Shown piece after piece: positions 25,756 to 33,871 of a stretch of DNA of 64,000 bases (its first letter is position 1; each line of letters opens with the position of its first letter). The position numbers and the translations under genes are program-made. The stretch is from Leifsonia sp. TF02-11 (GTDB lineage: Bacteria > Actinomycetota > Actinomycetes > Actinomycetales > Microbacteriaceae), in the NCBI RefSeq assembly GCF_017565305.1, contig NZ_JAGEKP010000003.1, positions 434,001 to 498,000 on the forward strand. The letters are read 5' to 3'. The notes beneath the pieces were generated by a model. It had not been told where the DNA came from, searched no databases, and saw only the letters and a list, made by a program, of their open reading frames with translations.

Positions 25756-26160
25756 GTGTCCAGGAAGCACCGCGACTCCCGTGACGCCCAGGCGGCGATC
25801 GACCGGTACGAGTACGTGCTCGCGACCGGGCAGCAGGACCAGGTGTACCGGGTGCATCAGGAGGCGTTCGCCGCACTGAGTGACGAGCAGCGGGCGGAGC
25901 TGCGGATGCGCCTCTCCGCCGAGATCGGCGAGGAGGCCGACAGTCCCGTCGACGAGCGCCCCGAGACGCTGGCGAGGGTGGCGACCGACCTGGAGGCCGC
26001 CCGGCCCGGCACCGTCCCGCGCGCACTCGGGCCGCTGCTCCCGGTCGTCGCCGGCCTGATCATGGCGTCTCCCGTGGCGATCGCGCTCTTCCCCTACGAC
26101 TACGCGGCGGGCACGGAGCAGTGGGCGACAGGTGCCGAGGAGGACGGCGAGTTCTTCTGA
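25756..26160 (+). CDS. Hypothetical protein with C-terminal membrane segment
   Basis: A 134-residue protein. An acidic, helical cytoplasmic part (AAIDRYEYVLATGQQDQVYR, EQRAELRMRLSAEIGEEA) is followed by one hydrophobic helix at ~98-115 (ALGPLLPVVAGLIMASPVAI) and a short acidic tail. The start at the GTG at 25756 gives VSRKHRDSRDAQAA; upstream codons overlap the palindromic repeat and look non-coding. I know similar sequences only as conserved hypotheticals near actinobacterial membrane-stress genes, so no function is offered. Confidence 0.6.
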   Translation: MSRKHRDSRDAQAAIDRYEYVLATGQQDQVYRVHQEAFAALSDEQRAELRMRLSAEIGEEADSPVDERPETLARVATDLEAARPGTVPRALGPLLPVVAGLIMASPVAIALFPYDYAAGTEQWATGAEEDGEFF

Positions 26161-26371
26161 GCCGGGAGCGGCTGCTCGGCGCCGATTGAGGGGTTCTCCT
26201 CAGCTCTCCGGCGTGAGCGGCGGAGGTTGCGGGTTGTCCCGCATACCCGCGCGCCGCCGCACGGAGCAGGGTGTCTCCCGGCGGCGCACGCCGTGCGCGG
26301 CGGCGTCGAAGCCCAGGTGGCGGAGCCGATTGACGGGCCACAACGCGTGCTGCTCGCGAGGCGGCGGGACC

Positions 26372-26920
26372 TCAGCCGTCTTGGCGGGCGCGGAACGCGA
26401 CCATGTTCATGCGGTTGCCGCAGCGGACGCTGCAGAAGCGTTTCGAGCCGTTGCGGGAGAGGTCGAGCAGGAGGCCGTCGCAGTCGTCGGCTGCGCAGCT
26501 GCGCAGCCGGTCGTTCTCGTTCGATCGGATCACGTCGACGAGCGCGAGCGCGACCTCGACCCGGATGCGCTCCGCCAGCGGCGCCTCCAGCGAGGTCGCG
26601 TGCAGGTGCCAGTCGAAGCCGTCGTGCCGCATCAGGTAGGGGGAGGCGTGCGCATCGGCCAGCATCGCGTTGACTTCGCCCACGGCCTCGTCGCGCGGCA
26701 GAGTCCAGGCCCGGCGCAGGAGATCGCGGGTCTCGTGCACCTGCCGCAGCTCCTCCTCGTCTCCGTCGATCCGCCCCGAATACTGGTTCTCGTGCAGCAG
26801 GGCGACCAGGAGCTCGGGTGTGGCGAGCTCGTCCTCGCCGCTACGGGAGGCGCTCGGCACGGTGTTGCAGAGCTCGACCGCGAACCGCAGCGCCTCCTCT
26901 GTGTCAGGGGCAAAATGCAA
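26372..26920 (-). CDS. CGNR zinc-finger protein (ABATE domain)
   Basis: A 182-residue protein. The N-terminal ABATE-like region (EEALRFAVELCNTVP) is followed by a C-terminal CGNR zinc finger with four cysteines: SCAADDC, then RFCSVRCGNRMNMVAFRAR. This family is a putative stress-related transcriptional regulator in actinobacteria. It is divergent from the EamA transporter, with 85 bases between the starts, and may regulate it. The start is the ATG at 26920. Confidence 0.88.
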   Translation of the reverse strand: MHFAPDTEEALRFAVELCNTVPSASRSGEDELATPELLVALLHENQYSGRIDGDEEELRQVHETRDLLRRAWTLPRDEAVGEVNAMLADAHASPYLMRHDGFDWHLHATSLEAPLAERIRVEVALALVDVIRSNENDRLRSCAADDCDGLLLDLSRNGSKRFCSVRCGNRMNMVAFRARQDG

Positions 26921-27005
26921 GTTGACTCCTTACTCTGCCGAGTACTAGCGTCAGGATCATAACGCACGACACCCCTGACATCCCGAGCTCGACAGGCAGC
27001 ATCCC

Positions 27006-28004
27006 ATGGCCACCACCCACACCACCCGCGGTCTCATCGTCGCGGTGATCGCCGCGGCCTCCTTCGGCCTGTCCGGGGCGTTCATCAAGCCGCTGCTCGA
27101 GAGCGGCTGGTCGCCGGCGGCGGCGGTCAGCGCGCGGGTGCTGATCGGTGGCGCGGTGCTGGCGCCGTTCGCCGCGGTCGCGCTGCGCGGCCGGTGGAGC
27201 ACGCTGTGGCGCGGTCGCTGGCGGGTGCTCGGGATGGCGCTGATCGGCGTCGCGGGCACCCAGGTGCTGTACTTCGCGGCGATCGAGCGCATCCCGGTGA
27301 GCACCGCCATCCTGATCGAGTACCTCGCACCTGTCGTGCTCGTGCTCCTCGTCTGGGCGCGCACCCGGCGCGCACCGCGCTGGATGGTCCTCGCCGGGTC
27401 CGGCGTCGCGATAGCCGGCCTGCTGCTCGTCGTCGCCCCCGGCGGGGGCCGCGGCCTCGACCCGGTCGGCGTGACGCTCGCGGTCACTGCGATGCTCGGC
27501 TGCGCCGGGTACTACGTGATCGCCGCGCGCCCGGCCGAGGGGCTCCCGCCGGTCGCGCTCGCGGCGGTCGGGCTCCTGCTCGGCGGCGTCGCGCTGCTCG
27601 CGGTCAGCGCCACCGGTCTGCTGCCGTTCGTCGTCAGCTTCCGCGATGTCGAGCTGTTCGGCGGCCCCGCACCGTGGTGGGTACCGCTCGCGGTCGTCGG
27701 CGTTCTGGCGACCGCGCTCGCCTACGCGGCCGGCATCACGGCGGCCGGCCTGCTCGGCTCGCGGCTGAGCTCGTTCGCCGGCCTGCTGGAGGTCGTGGCC
27801 GCGACCCTCTACGCGTGGCTGCTGCTGGGCGAGTCGCTCGGCGCCCTCCAACTCGTCGGCGGCGTGCTCATCCTCGCCGGCATCGCCCTCGTCCGAGCCG
27901 ACCCCACCCCCGCACCCTCCCCCTCCGCGCGGCAGGAGCCGCCGAGGGGCACGTCGTTGTCCCTTTCGACCGCCGAAAGGGACACCAACGTGCCCCTCGG
28001 CTGA
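27006..28004 (+). CDS. EamA/DMT-family transporter with repeat-encoded tail
   Basis: A 332-residue membrane protein with ten predicted helices in two EamA halves (GLIVAVIAAASFGLSGAFIK, later LLGSRLSSFAGLLEVVAATL). EamA members export amino acids, metabolites or drugs. The last ~21 codons (PPRGTSLSLSTAERDTNVPL) are encoded by palindromic repeat copy 4, which has been read into the gene; without it the protein would end shortly after helix ten. The divergent CGNR regulator may control it. Substrate unknown. Confidence 0.85.
   Translation: MATTHTTRGLIVAVIAAASFGLSGAFIKPLLESGWSPAAAVSARVLIGGAVLAPFAAVALRGRWSTLWRGRWRVLGMALIGVAGTQVLYFAAIERIPVSTAILIEYLAPVVLVLLVWARTRRAPRWMVLAGSGVAIAGLLLVVAPGGGRGLDPVGVTLAVTAMLGCAGYYVIAARPAEGLPPVALAAVGLLLGGVALLAVSATGLLPFVVSFRDVELFGGPAPWWVPLAVVGVLATALAYAAGITAAGLLGSRLSSFAGLLEVVAATLYAWLLLGESLGALQLVGGVLILAGIALVRADPTPAPSPSARQEPPRGTSLSLSTAERDTNVPLG
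27942..28000. repeat. 59-bp palindromic repeat, copy 4 (inside the EamA 3' end)
   Basis: Arms at 27942-27968 and 27974-28000 with a 5-base loop. Both inner ends are of the TTTCG/CGAAA type, so this copy is the most symmetrical. It encodes the C-terminal tail of the EamA protein and lies in front of the stop of the convergent MFS gene. Confidence 0.9.
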
Positions 28005-28041
28005 GGACACAGCGCGCGGGAGGGAGCGCGGGGGGCGCGCG

Positions 28042-29283
28042 TCAGCCGATGACGCGGCCACGGCCGGCGAAGGCGCCGACGGCCACGAGCAACAGCTGCA
28101 GCGTGATGACGACGACGAGTGCGGGAGTCCACGACCCGGTCGCATCGTGCAGCGCGCCGACCGCGATCGGCCCGGCCGCCGCGAACAGGTAGCCGACCGT
28201 CTGCGCCATCCCCGAGAGCGCTGCCGCCTGCGAGTGGTGGCTGGTGCGCAGGCCGAAGAACGACAGCGCGAGCACGATGCTCGCGCCGCCTGCTACGCCG
28301 GTCAGACTCGTCCAGACGCCCGACAGCTGCGGCGCGACCAGGATCCCGGCCGCGGACACGACGATGATCGCGGGCGCGACCATCGCGAGCAGCCGCTGAT
28401 CGCGGAAGCGGGGGATGAGGAACGAGCAGCCGATGCTCCCCACGATGCCGAACCCGTTGAGGAACAGCTGGTGGAGACCGGCCTCGCCCGGGCTGATCCC
28501 TGCCGTCGTCTCGATCGACGGCAGCCAGGTGATGAAGACGTAGAACCCGACGGACTGCATCCCCATGAACGCGGTGACCTGCCAGCCGAGCGCCGACCGC
28601 CAGGGCGACCGCCAGCGGGTGTCGTCGAGGTCGCGCGCGCTCACGCTCACGTCGTCTTGCGCGCGCGAGACCACGGTGTGCCTGCGCAGTTGCGGGGCGA
28701 GCACGGCCAGCGCGATCACCGCGAGCACCGCCCACATCCCGAGCGGCAGCCGCCAGCCGAGCGCCGACATCCCCGCGACCGGCACGGCGATCCCCGCCGC
28801 GACGGCCGCGAAGATCGACTGCACCGCGGAGTACGACCCCGTGATCTGTCCGATGCGGGTCGGGAAGTCGCGCTTGACCAGGGCGGGGAGGACGACGTTG
28901 AGCACCGCGATCGCTGCGCCCAGCAGCGCCGTGCCGCCCCAGAGGAACGGGAGGCCCGGAAGTGACCGCAGCACCAGCCCGACGGTGAGCACGATGAGCC
29001 CCGACCCGAGCGCCCACTCCAGCCCGACCCGGCGGGCGAGCCGCGGGGCGAGCGGGGAGATCAGCGCGAACGCCAGCAGGGGGAGGCTCACGAGCACGGA
29101 AGCCGAGACCGAGTCGAGACCGAGATCGCGCTCGATGTCGGCGAGCAGGGGGCCGACCGTCGTGATGCCGGCGCGGAGGTTGCCGGCGACCAGCAGCAGG
29201 CCGATCAGCACGAGCGCTGGACTCAGCGTGCGGGCGGCGGAGGTGGTGCGCGAAGTCGCGAGGGCGCGGTCGTCGACGGTCAT
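28042..29283 (-). CDS. MFS transporter, CynX/NimT family
   Basis: A 413-residue protein with 12 predicted helices and the family's opening LSPALVLIGLLLVAGNLRAG (N-L-R-x-x-I/T). Further features are VLVSLPLLAFALISPLAPRL and a central loop of ~40 residues. CynX/NimT members move cyanate, nitroimidazoles or related anions. The ATG at 29283 overlaps the GntR stop by one base (TGATG), so the regulator and transporter are one operon. Confidence 0.87.
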   Translation of the reverse strand: MTVDDRALATSRTTSAARTLSPALVLIGLLLVAGNLRAGITTVGPLLADIERDLGLDSVSASVLVSLPLLAFALISPLAPRLARRVGLEWALGSGLIVLTVGLVLRSLPGLPFLWGGTALLGAAIAVLNVVLPALVKRDFPTRIGQITGSYSAVQSIFAAVAAGIAVPVAGMSALGWRLPLGMWAVLAVIALAVLAPQLRRHTVVSRAQDDVSVSARDLDDTRWRSPWRSALGWQVTAFMGMQSVGFYVFITWLPSIETTAGISPGEAGLHQLFLNGFGIVGSIGCSFLIPRFRDQRLLAMVAPAIIVVSAAGILVAPQLSGVWTSLTGVAGGASIVLALSFFGLRTSHHSQAAALSGMAQTVGYLFAAAGPIAVGALHDATGSWTPALVVVITLQLLLVAVGAFAGRGRVIG

Positions 29284-30020
29284 CAGGAGGTGTGCTTCCG
29301 GGCCGGGGCCGGGGCGGGGGCGGGGGCGCGAGTGATCGGCAGTTCGATGCCCTGCTTCTCGTTGACGAGTCGCACCGCGTGCGTCGCCGCCGCCTCCGCG
29401 GCGACGGGGTCTCTTGCCGCGACGGCCTCGACGATGGCGTCGTGCGCGTCGTCGATCGCACTGGGGCCGTTCGCGGCGGCGTCGGCGATCGCCCGGGTCG
29501 CGATGAGCGCCTGCTCGTTGCCGCCGACCCCGCGGTAGAGCTCCGCGAGCAGCGCGTTGCCCGAGGCCTCCAGCAGCACGCGGTGGAACTCGATGTCCGC
29601 GTCCTCGTATCCCGGGCCCCCGAGCTGTGCGATGCGCTCGGCTGCCGCGCCCTGCAGCCGTGCGAGCTGCTCCGGCGTCCGCCGGATCGCCGCGAGTCTG
29701 GCGGCCTCGCGCTCCAGCAGCAGCCGGACCTCGGCGACGTCGACCGCGCGCTCGTGGTCGAGGCGTCGCGCGAGCGTCGGTGCGACCTCGCTGGTCGCGA
29801 GCACGAAGGTGCCGTAGCCTGCGCGGGCGCCGAGGAGGCCGACGTGTACGAGCGACCGGAGGGCCTCCCGCACGCTGTTGCGGCTCACGCCGAGCTCGTG
29901 CGTGAGCTCGGCCTCCGTCGGGATGAGGGAGCCGACCGGGAACTCGCCGTCGGCGATTCGGCGGCGGAGCTGGTCGGCGACCTGCTCGGAGAGTGTCACG
30001 TTGGGGGAGATTCGGGTCAC
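29283..30020 (-). CDS. FadR-type GntR transcriptional regulator
   Basis: A 245-residue protein. The N-terminal winged helix (VADQLRRRIADGEFPVGSLI, then ELGVSRNSVREALRSL) is typical of GntR. An all-helical FCD ligand-binding domain follows (EVRLLLEREAARLAA, DIEFHRVLLEASGN). A low-complexity Ala/Pro tail ends the protein. FCD regulators sense small carboxylates or sugar acids. The GTG at 30020 is used because it matches the family start; a palindrome upstream suggests autoregulation of this regulator-transporter operon. Confidence 0.88.
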   Translation of the reverse strand: MTRISPNVTLSEQVADQLRRRIADGEFPVGSLIPTEAELTHELGVSRNSVREALRSLVHVGLLGARAGYGTFVLATSEVAPTLARRLDHERAVDVAEVRLLLEREAARLAAIRRTPEQLARLQGAAAERIAQLGGPGYEDADIEFHRVLLEASGNALLAELYRGVGGNEQALIATRAIADAAANGPSAIDDAHDAIVEAVAARDPVAAEAAATHAVRLVNEKQGIELPITRAPAPAPAPARKHTS

Positions 30021-30046
30021 ACTGCACCTTATCGCCGCAAAGTGCC

Positions 30047-30061
30047 AAATGTCCAACAAAT
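30047..30061 (-). promoter_or_regulatory. Candidate GntR (FadR-type) operator
   Basis: Read on the minus strand, ATTTGTTGGACATTT fits the FadR-type pattern T-GT-N3-AC-A (TTGT TGG ACA). It lies about 27 bases upstream of the GntR start, a position suited to autorepression. Confidence 0.4.
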
Positions 30062-30078
30062 ACGGCAACGCCTCACCG

Positions 30079-30137
30079 CCGAAGGGCGCGTCGTTGTCCC
30101 TTTCGGCGGTCGAGGGGGACAACGACGTGCCCCTCGG
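30079..30137. repeat. 59-bp palindromic repeat, copy 5
   Basis: Arms at 30079-30105 and 30111-30137 with a 5-base loop, in the same orientation as copy 1. It lies between the promoter region of the GntR gene and the 3' end of the aldo/keto reductase gene, both transcribed leftward. Confidence 0.9.
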
Positions 30138-30185
30138 CAGAGGGCGAGAGGGCGAGGGGGCGAGGGGGGCGAGCGGGCGGCCGGG

Positions 30186-31016
30186 CTAGCGGCCCTCGGC
30201 GTGGCCGGTGTCGAGCGCGTCGAGGGCCGCCAGGTCCTCCGCGGTCAGCTCGAAGTCGACGTCGGCGTTCTCGACGATGCGGCTCGGCGTCGTCGACTTG
30301 GGCAGCGGCAGGATGTCGCGCGACAGCAGATACCGGATGCTCACCTGGGCGACCGTCTTGCCGTACTTCTCGGCGATCGCCGCGATGTCGCTGTTGCGGA
30401 TGAGCTTGCCGGTCGCGAGCGGTGAGTAGCCCTCCACCCGGATGTCGTGCTGCCGGCAGAACTCCGTCGTCTGCGGCTGGGTGTGGCCGACGAACCAGCG
30501 GATCTGGTTGGCGTGCGGCACGACGTCCGTCGCGGCGATGAGGTCCTCCAGGTCGTCGACGACGAAGTTGCTCACGCCGATCGCGCGGGTCTTGTCGGCG
30601 TCGTAGAGCTCCCCGAAGACCTTCCAGACCTCGATGTTGCCCGCGCGATGGTCGCTGCCGATGGCGGTCCACGGCCAGGGCGCGTGGATCAGGTAGAGGT
30701 CGACGGGCCCGAGGTCGAGCAGAGCGGTCGAGCGCTCGAACGCGTGCCGCGCGCCGGCGGCGTCCTTGACCTCCGCCGGGCACTTGGTGGTGATGAAGAT
30801 CTCCTCGCGCGGGACGCCGCTGTCGCGCACCGCCCGGCCGACGCTCTCCTCGTTGCCGTAGGCCCGGGCGGTGTCGATGTGGCGGTATCCCGCGTCGAGC
30901 GCCGTCCGCACGGAGTCGTACGTCGCCGGTCCGTCGGGGATCTGCCAGGTTCCGAACCCGATCTGCGGGATCGTCACGCCGTTCGAGAGGGTGAAGGTGT
31001 CGGTCAGCGCCGGCAT
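30186..31016 (-). CDS. Aldo/keto reductase
   Basis: A 276-residue NADPH-dependent oxidoreductase of the AKR5-like group. The catalytic tetrad is visible: Asp and Tyr in HIDTARAYGNEE (residues ~46-57), Lys in FITTKCP and His in LYLIHAPWPW. The cofactor motif PLPKSTTPSRIVEN lies near residue 245. It reduces aldehydes, ketones or 2,5-diketo acids. The ATG at 31016 follows AAGGAG, in preference to in-frame codons upstream. Confidence 0.92.
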   Translation of the reverse strand: MPALTDTFTLSNGVTIPQIGFGTWQIPDGPATYDSVRTALDAGYRHIDTARAYGNEESVGRAVRDSGVPREEIFITTKCPAEVKDAAGARHAFERSTALLDLGPVDLYLIHAPWPWTAIGSDHRAGNIEVWKVFGELYDADKTRAIGVSNFVVDDLEDLIAATDVVPHANQIRWFVGHTQPQTTEFCRQHDIRVEGYSPLATGKLIRNSDIAAIAEKYGKTVAQVSIRYLLSRDILPLPKSTTPSRIVENADVDFELTAEDLAALDALDTGHAEGR

Positions 31017-31115
31017 GGGGACTCCTTTTCTCCGGGGTACTTCGGGCCGGCGCTCATGGTAGACCTTGCTCCGAAGCACGGATACGCCCCGTAGTGACGG
31101 TGCGCCCGTGACCCC

Positions 31116-32597
31116 CTAGCCCACCACCTCCAGCCGCACCTCCACGCGCGGCGGCACGACGGCCGGGTGGGTGCCCGCCATCGCCTCCAGCACGCGCACG
31201 ACCTGGCACGAGTAGCCGTACTCGTTGTCGTACCAGACGTAGAGCACGAGGTTGGTCTCGTCGGCGATGGTCGCGAGGCCGTCGACGATGCCCGCGCGGT
31301 GGGAGCCGACGAAGTCGCTGGAGACGACCTCCGGCGACTCGACGTAGTCGATCTGCTGGCGCAGGCGCGAGTGCAGGGAGACGCGGCGCAGGTAGTCGTT
31401 GACCTGCTCCTTGGTCGCGGACCACTCCAGGGTGAGGTTGAGGATCGCGAGCGAGACGTCCGGGGTGGGGACGCGAATGCTGGAGCCCGTGAGCTTTCCG
31501 GCGAGCTGCGGGAGCGCCTTGGCGACGGCCTTCGCCGCGCCCGTCTCGGTGATCACCATGTTCAGCACGGCGGAGCGGCCGCGGCGGTCGCCCTTGTGGA
31601 AGTTGTCGGTGAGGTTCTGGTCGTTCGTGAACGAGTGGACCGTCTCGACGTGGCCGCGCACGATCCCGTAGGCCTCGTCGACGGCCTTCAGCACCGGGGT
31701 GATCGCGTTGGTGGTGCAGGAGGCGGCGGACAGGATGCGGTCGTCGTCGGCGATGGTGTCGTCGTTGATGCCGTGGACGATGTTCTTCAGCGGCGTCTTG
31801 CCGGGCGCCGTCAGCAGCACGCGCGCCACACCGGGGCTGCTCAGGTGCTGGGCGAGTCCGGCTTCGTCGCGCCACCTTCCGGTGTTGTCGACGATGATCG
31901 CGTCGCGGATCCCGTAGCCGACGTAGTCGATTCCCGCCGGGTCGTCGGAGTAGATCACCTGGATGCGGGTGCCGTTGGCGATGAGCACGTCGTTCTCGGT
32001 GTCGACCGTGACCGCGCCGGGGAACGGCCCGTGCACCGAGTCGCGCGCGAGGAGGCTCGCGCGCTTGTGGAGGTCGTTGTCCGACCCGCGCCGCACGACG
32101 ATCGCCCGCAGGCGGAGGCCGTTGCCGTTGCCCGCGTGGGTGATCAGGATGCGCGCGAGGAGCCGGCCGATGCGCCCGAAGCCGTAGAGCACGACGTCCG
32201 TCGGGCCGGCGGCGTACGCCGGGTGGGCCGCGTCGATCTCCGCCCGCAGCCGCGCGGCGACGGCGTCGCCCTCGAGGCCGCGCACCGACATGGCGAGTCG
32301 GGCGACATCGACGGAGGCCGGCTCGGGTTCGATCGCGAGCAGCGCAGCGAGCACCGTCGCCGTCTCCTCCAGCGTGAGCTCCTCGTGGCCCAGCTCGCGC
32401 GCGCGGTCGTGAACCGAGATGACGCCGGTGGCCGACAGGTTGATGAGCCGATGGCCGTGGATGGAGGTGACGACTCCGTGGTCGCGGTAGAGCCGACCGA
32501 TGAGCGGGATCAGCTGCTCGGCGCGCTCCTCCCGGGCGACCCACGCCGCGCGGTGGGACTCGAAGGCGTGCGGGTGGTCGGTGTTGAAGGCGGTCAC
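31116..32597 (-). CDS. gap: Glyceraldehyde-3-phosphate dehydrogenase, long actinobacterial form
   Basis: At 493 residues it is far longer than the usual ~335. An N-terminal extension of ~125 residues (RAEQLIPLIGRLYRDHGVVT, INLSATGVISVHDRARELGH) precedes the NAD-binding Rossmann start DVVLYGFGRIGRLLARIL. The catalytic Cys is in AASCTTNAITPVLK, and the C-terminus has WYDNEYGYSCQVVRV. This extended type occurs in many actinobacteria beside a conventional GAPDH. It would catalyse reversible oxidation of glyceraldehyde-3-phosphate with NAD(P); the extension's role is unknown. The start is the GTG at 32597, with only a weak, distant ribosome binding site. Confidence 0.9.
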   Translation of the reverse strand: MTAFNTDHPHAFESHRAAWVAREERAEQLIPLIGRLYRDHGVVTSIHGHRLINLSATGVISVHDRARELGHEELTLEETATVLAALLAIEPEPASVDVARLAMSVRGLEGDAVAARLRAEIDAAHPAYAAGPTDVVLYGFGRIGRLLARILITHAGNGNGLRLRAIVVRRGSDNDLHKRASLLARDSVHGPFPGAVTVDTENDVLIANGTRIQVIYSDDPAGIDYVGYGIRDAIIVDNTGRWRDEAGLAQHLSSPGVARVLLTAPGKTPLKNIVHGINDDTIADDDRILSAASCTTNAITPVLKAVDEAYGIVRGHVETVHSFTNDQNLTDNFHKGDRRGRSAVLNMVITETGAAKAVAKALPQLAGKLTGSSIRVPTPDVSLAILNLTLEWSATKEQVNDYLRRVSLHSRLRQQIDYVESPEVVSSDFVGSHRAGIVDGLATIADETNLVLYVWYDNEYGYSCQVVRVLEAMAGTHPAVVPPRVEVRLEVVG

Positions 32598-32949
32598 GCT
32601 CGGTACTCGGGATCCTTCTGCGTCGGTGAACGCGTCGGCGGGGTGCGGTGCGGGGATGGTCGCGAGAGCAGCCTATTTGCCGGTGGGCGCAAGATTCGTG
32701 GAATCGACGTGGAAAGAATCCCGGTTCTTGCGCGGGTGGGAAGAACGACTATTCACACCTCGTGCGGATGAATGCCAGAACCTCCACTTGTTTGACCGCT
32801 GAATCGTCGGTCCTTAACATCGGTGTAGGACGTCGTCGCTGCTGCCCTCGCGACGACGTCTCGGCGCGACGGCGCCGGCGCGGGTCCCCGCAACACGTAC
32901 CCGACCCGCGCCCGCGACCTCCCGGTCGCCGCACCACTCTCGAGGGATC
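32598..32949. promoter_or_regulatory. 352-base gap with promoter for the downstream small gene
   Basis: No gene is visible here. TTGACC at 32792-32797, a 17-base spacer and TAACAT at 32815-32820 form a good sigma-70-type promoter on the plus strand, about 120 bases upstream of the DUF3892-like gene. The left part should hold the promoter of the leftward GAPDH gene, though no clear element is seen. Confidence 0.5.
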
Positions 32950-33330
32950 ATGCTCGACCTGAGGATCGAAGTCGTCGCCCGCAACGAACTGGGAGCGATC
33001 GTCGCGCTCGTCACCCCGCACGGCGTCGTCGACGCCCAGTCGGCGTCGTCGCAGATCGCCCGCGGCGAGGCCAGCTACGTCACCGGACCCGACTCGTACT
33101 CCCGGGTGCCCGTGCGGTCGATCTCCGCTACGGGAGGCGCCTACCTCTACGCCAATTGGGACGGCACCCAGCGCAACAACCTCCACGACCTCGCCGCCGT
33201 GCGCGTCCGCACGCAGCCGGCCGCCGAGGTGGGCGATGCGCTCGCGACCACCTGGTCGACGCGGCGCGGGCGGGTCGCCGCGCTCTGGGGCCGGCTGCGT
33301 GCCGGCGTGCGCGCGGGCACCGGCGCCTAG
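32950..33330 (+). CDS. DUF3892-like small protein
   Basis: A 126-residue soluble protein. Residues ~15-82 (VALVTPHGVVDAQSASSQIA, YSRVPVRSISATGGAYLYAN, then QRNNLHDLAAV) follow the DUF3892 pattern: a short beta-rich unit with a YL-(R/Y)-T/N...DNL-LP-like ending. The C-terminus is basic. Function unknown. The ATG at 32950 has a close GAGGGA; a sigma-70-type promoter lies upstream. Confidence 0.6.
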   Translation: MLDLRIEVVARNELGAIVALVTPHGVVDAQSASSQIARGEASYVTGPDSYSRVPVRSISATGGAYLYANWDGTQRNNLHDLAAVRVRTQPAAEVGDALATTWSTRRGRVAALWGRLRAGVRAGTGA

Positions 33331-33437
33331 GGCGTGCCTGACAAAGGTGGGTGTGCCTACCGACACGCGATCATTTACCGCGGAGCAGACCTCCTCAACG
33401 CCCTCATCGCCTGGACTCGACGCTTGACGAGGGCGCT

Positions 33438-33815
33438 CTAGGCGCCCGTGGCGGCGTTGCGCAATTCCGTCCCCGTGCGCACGAGGACCAGCCCATCAGC
33501 CTTGAGCTCCTCAGGCACAGTATCGGCCTGTCCTTCCCTGATGGTGCAGACGGGTCCCCCGACTGGCAGGATCACCCAATCGCCGGCGACTGCGGCGTCG
33601 AAGATCACGTCCCAGGCGAGAACGCCATCAATGTGGTTGAACATCAATCCGTCCAACGGCACATCGCTTGCCCCGTACACCGCTGCCGAGCCATCAGCAG
33701 TCACAACATTCTCACCGCGTGCGTCGAGCAAGGGTGCCAAAATGCACTGCCCAACGGACTCGCTGCGGTCTGCGGGGACAGTCGAGAAGTCCTGTAGATA
33801 GACGTCGAAGCTCAC
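33438..33815 (-). CDS. Hypothetical protein of the MSFDVYLQ type, lower GC than surroundings
   Basis: A 125-residue acidic protein beginning MSFDVYLQDFSTVPADRSES, an opening shared by a group of actinobacterial conserved hypotheticals that I cannot assign a function. There is no signal peptide or membrane helix. Both the gene and its flanks (about 33340-33870) have visibly lower GC and looser codon choice than the neighbours. Along with its isolation, this suggests recent acquisition. The start is the GTG at 33815. Confidence 0.6.
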   Translation of the reverse strand: MSFDVYLQDFSTVPADRSESVGQCILAPLLDARGENVVTADGSAAVYGASDVPLDGLMFNHIDGVLAWDVIFDAAVAGDWVILPVGGPVCTIREGQADTVPEELKADGLVLVRTGTELRNAATGA

Positions 33816-33871
33816 GTTGTCATCTTGGTCGAAGTCGACCTCGCATTAGTGCCCACCATTGTCAGACACGC

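Noticed and set aside
29286-29340. GGGGC-rich run near 29.3 kb as a regulatory repeat
   Set aside because: It encodes the Ala/Pro tail of the GntR protein and is sufficiently explained by that.
5348-30137. CRISPR array from the repeated palindromes
   Set aside because: Copies are kilobases apart, lie beside gene ends, and there are no regular spacers or cas genes.
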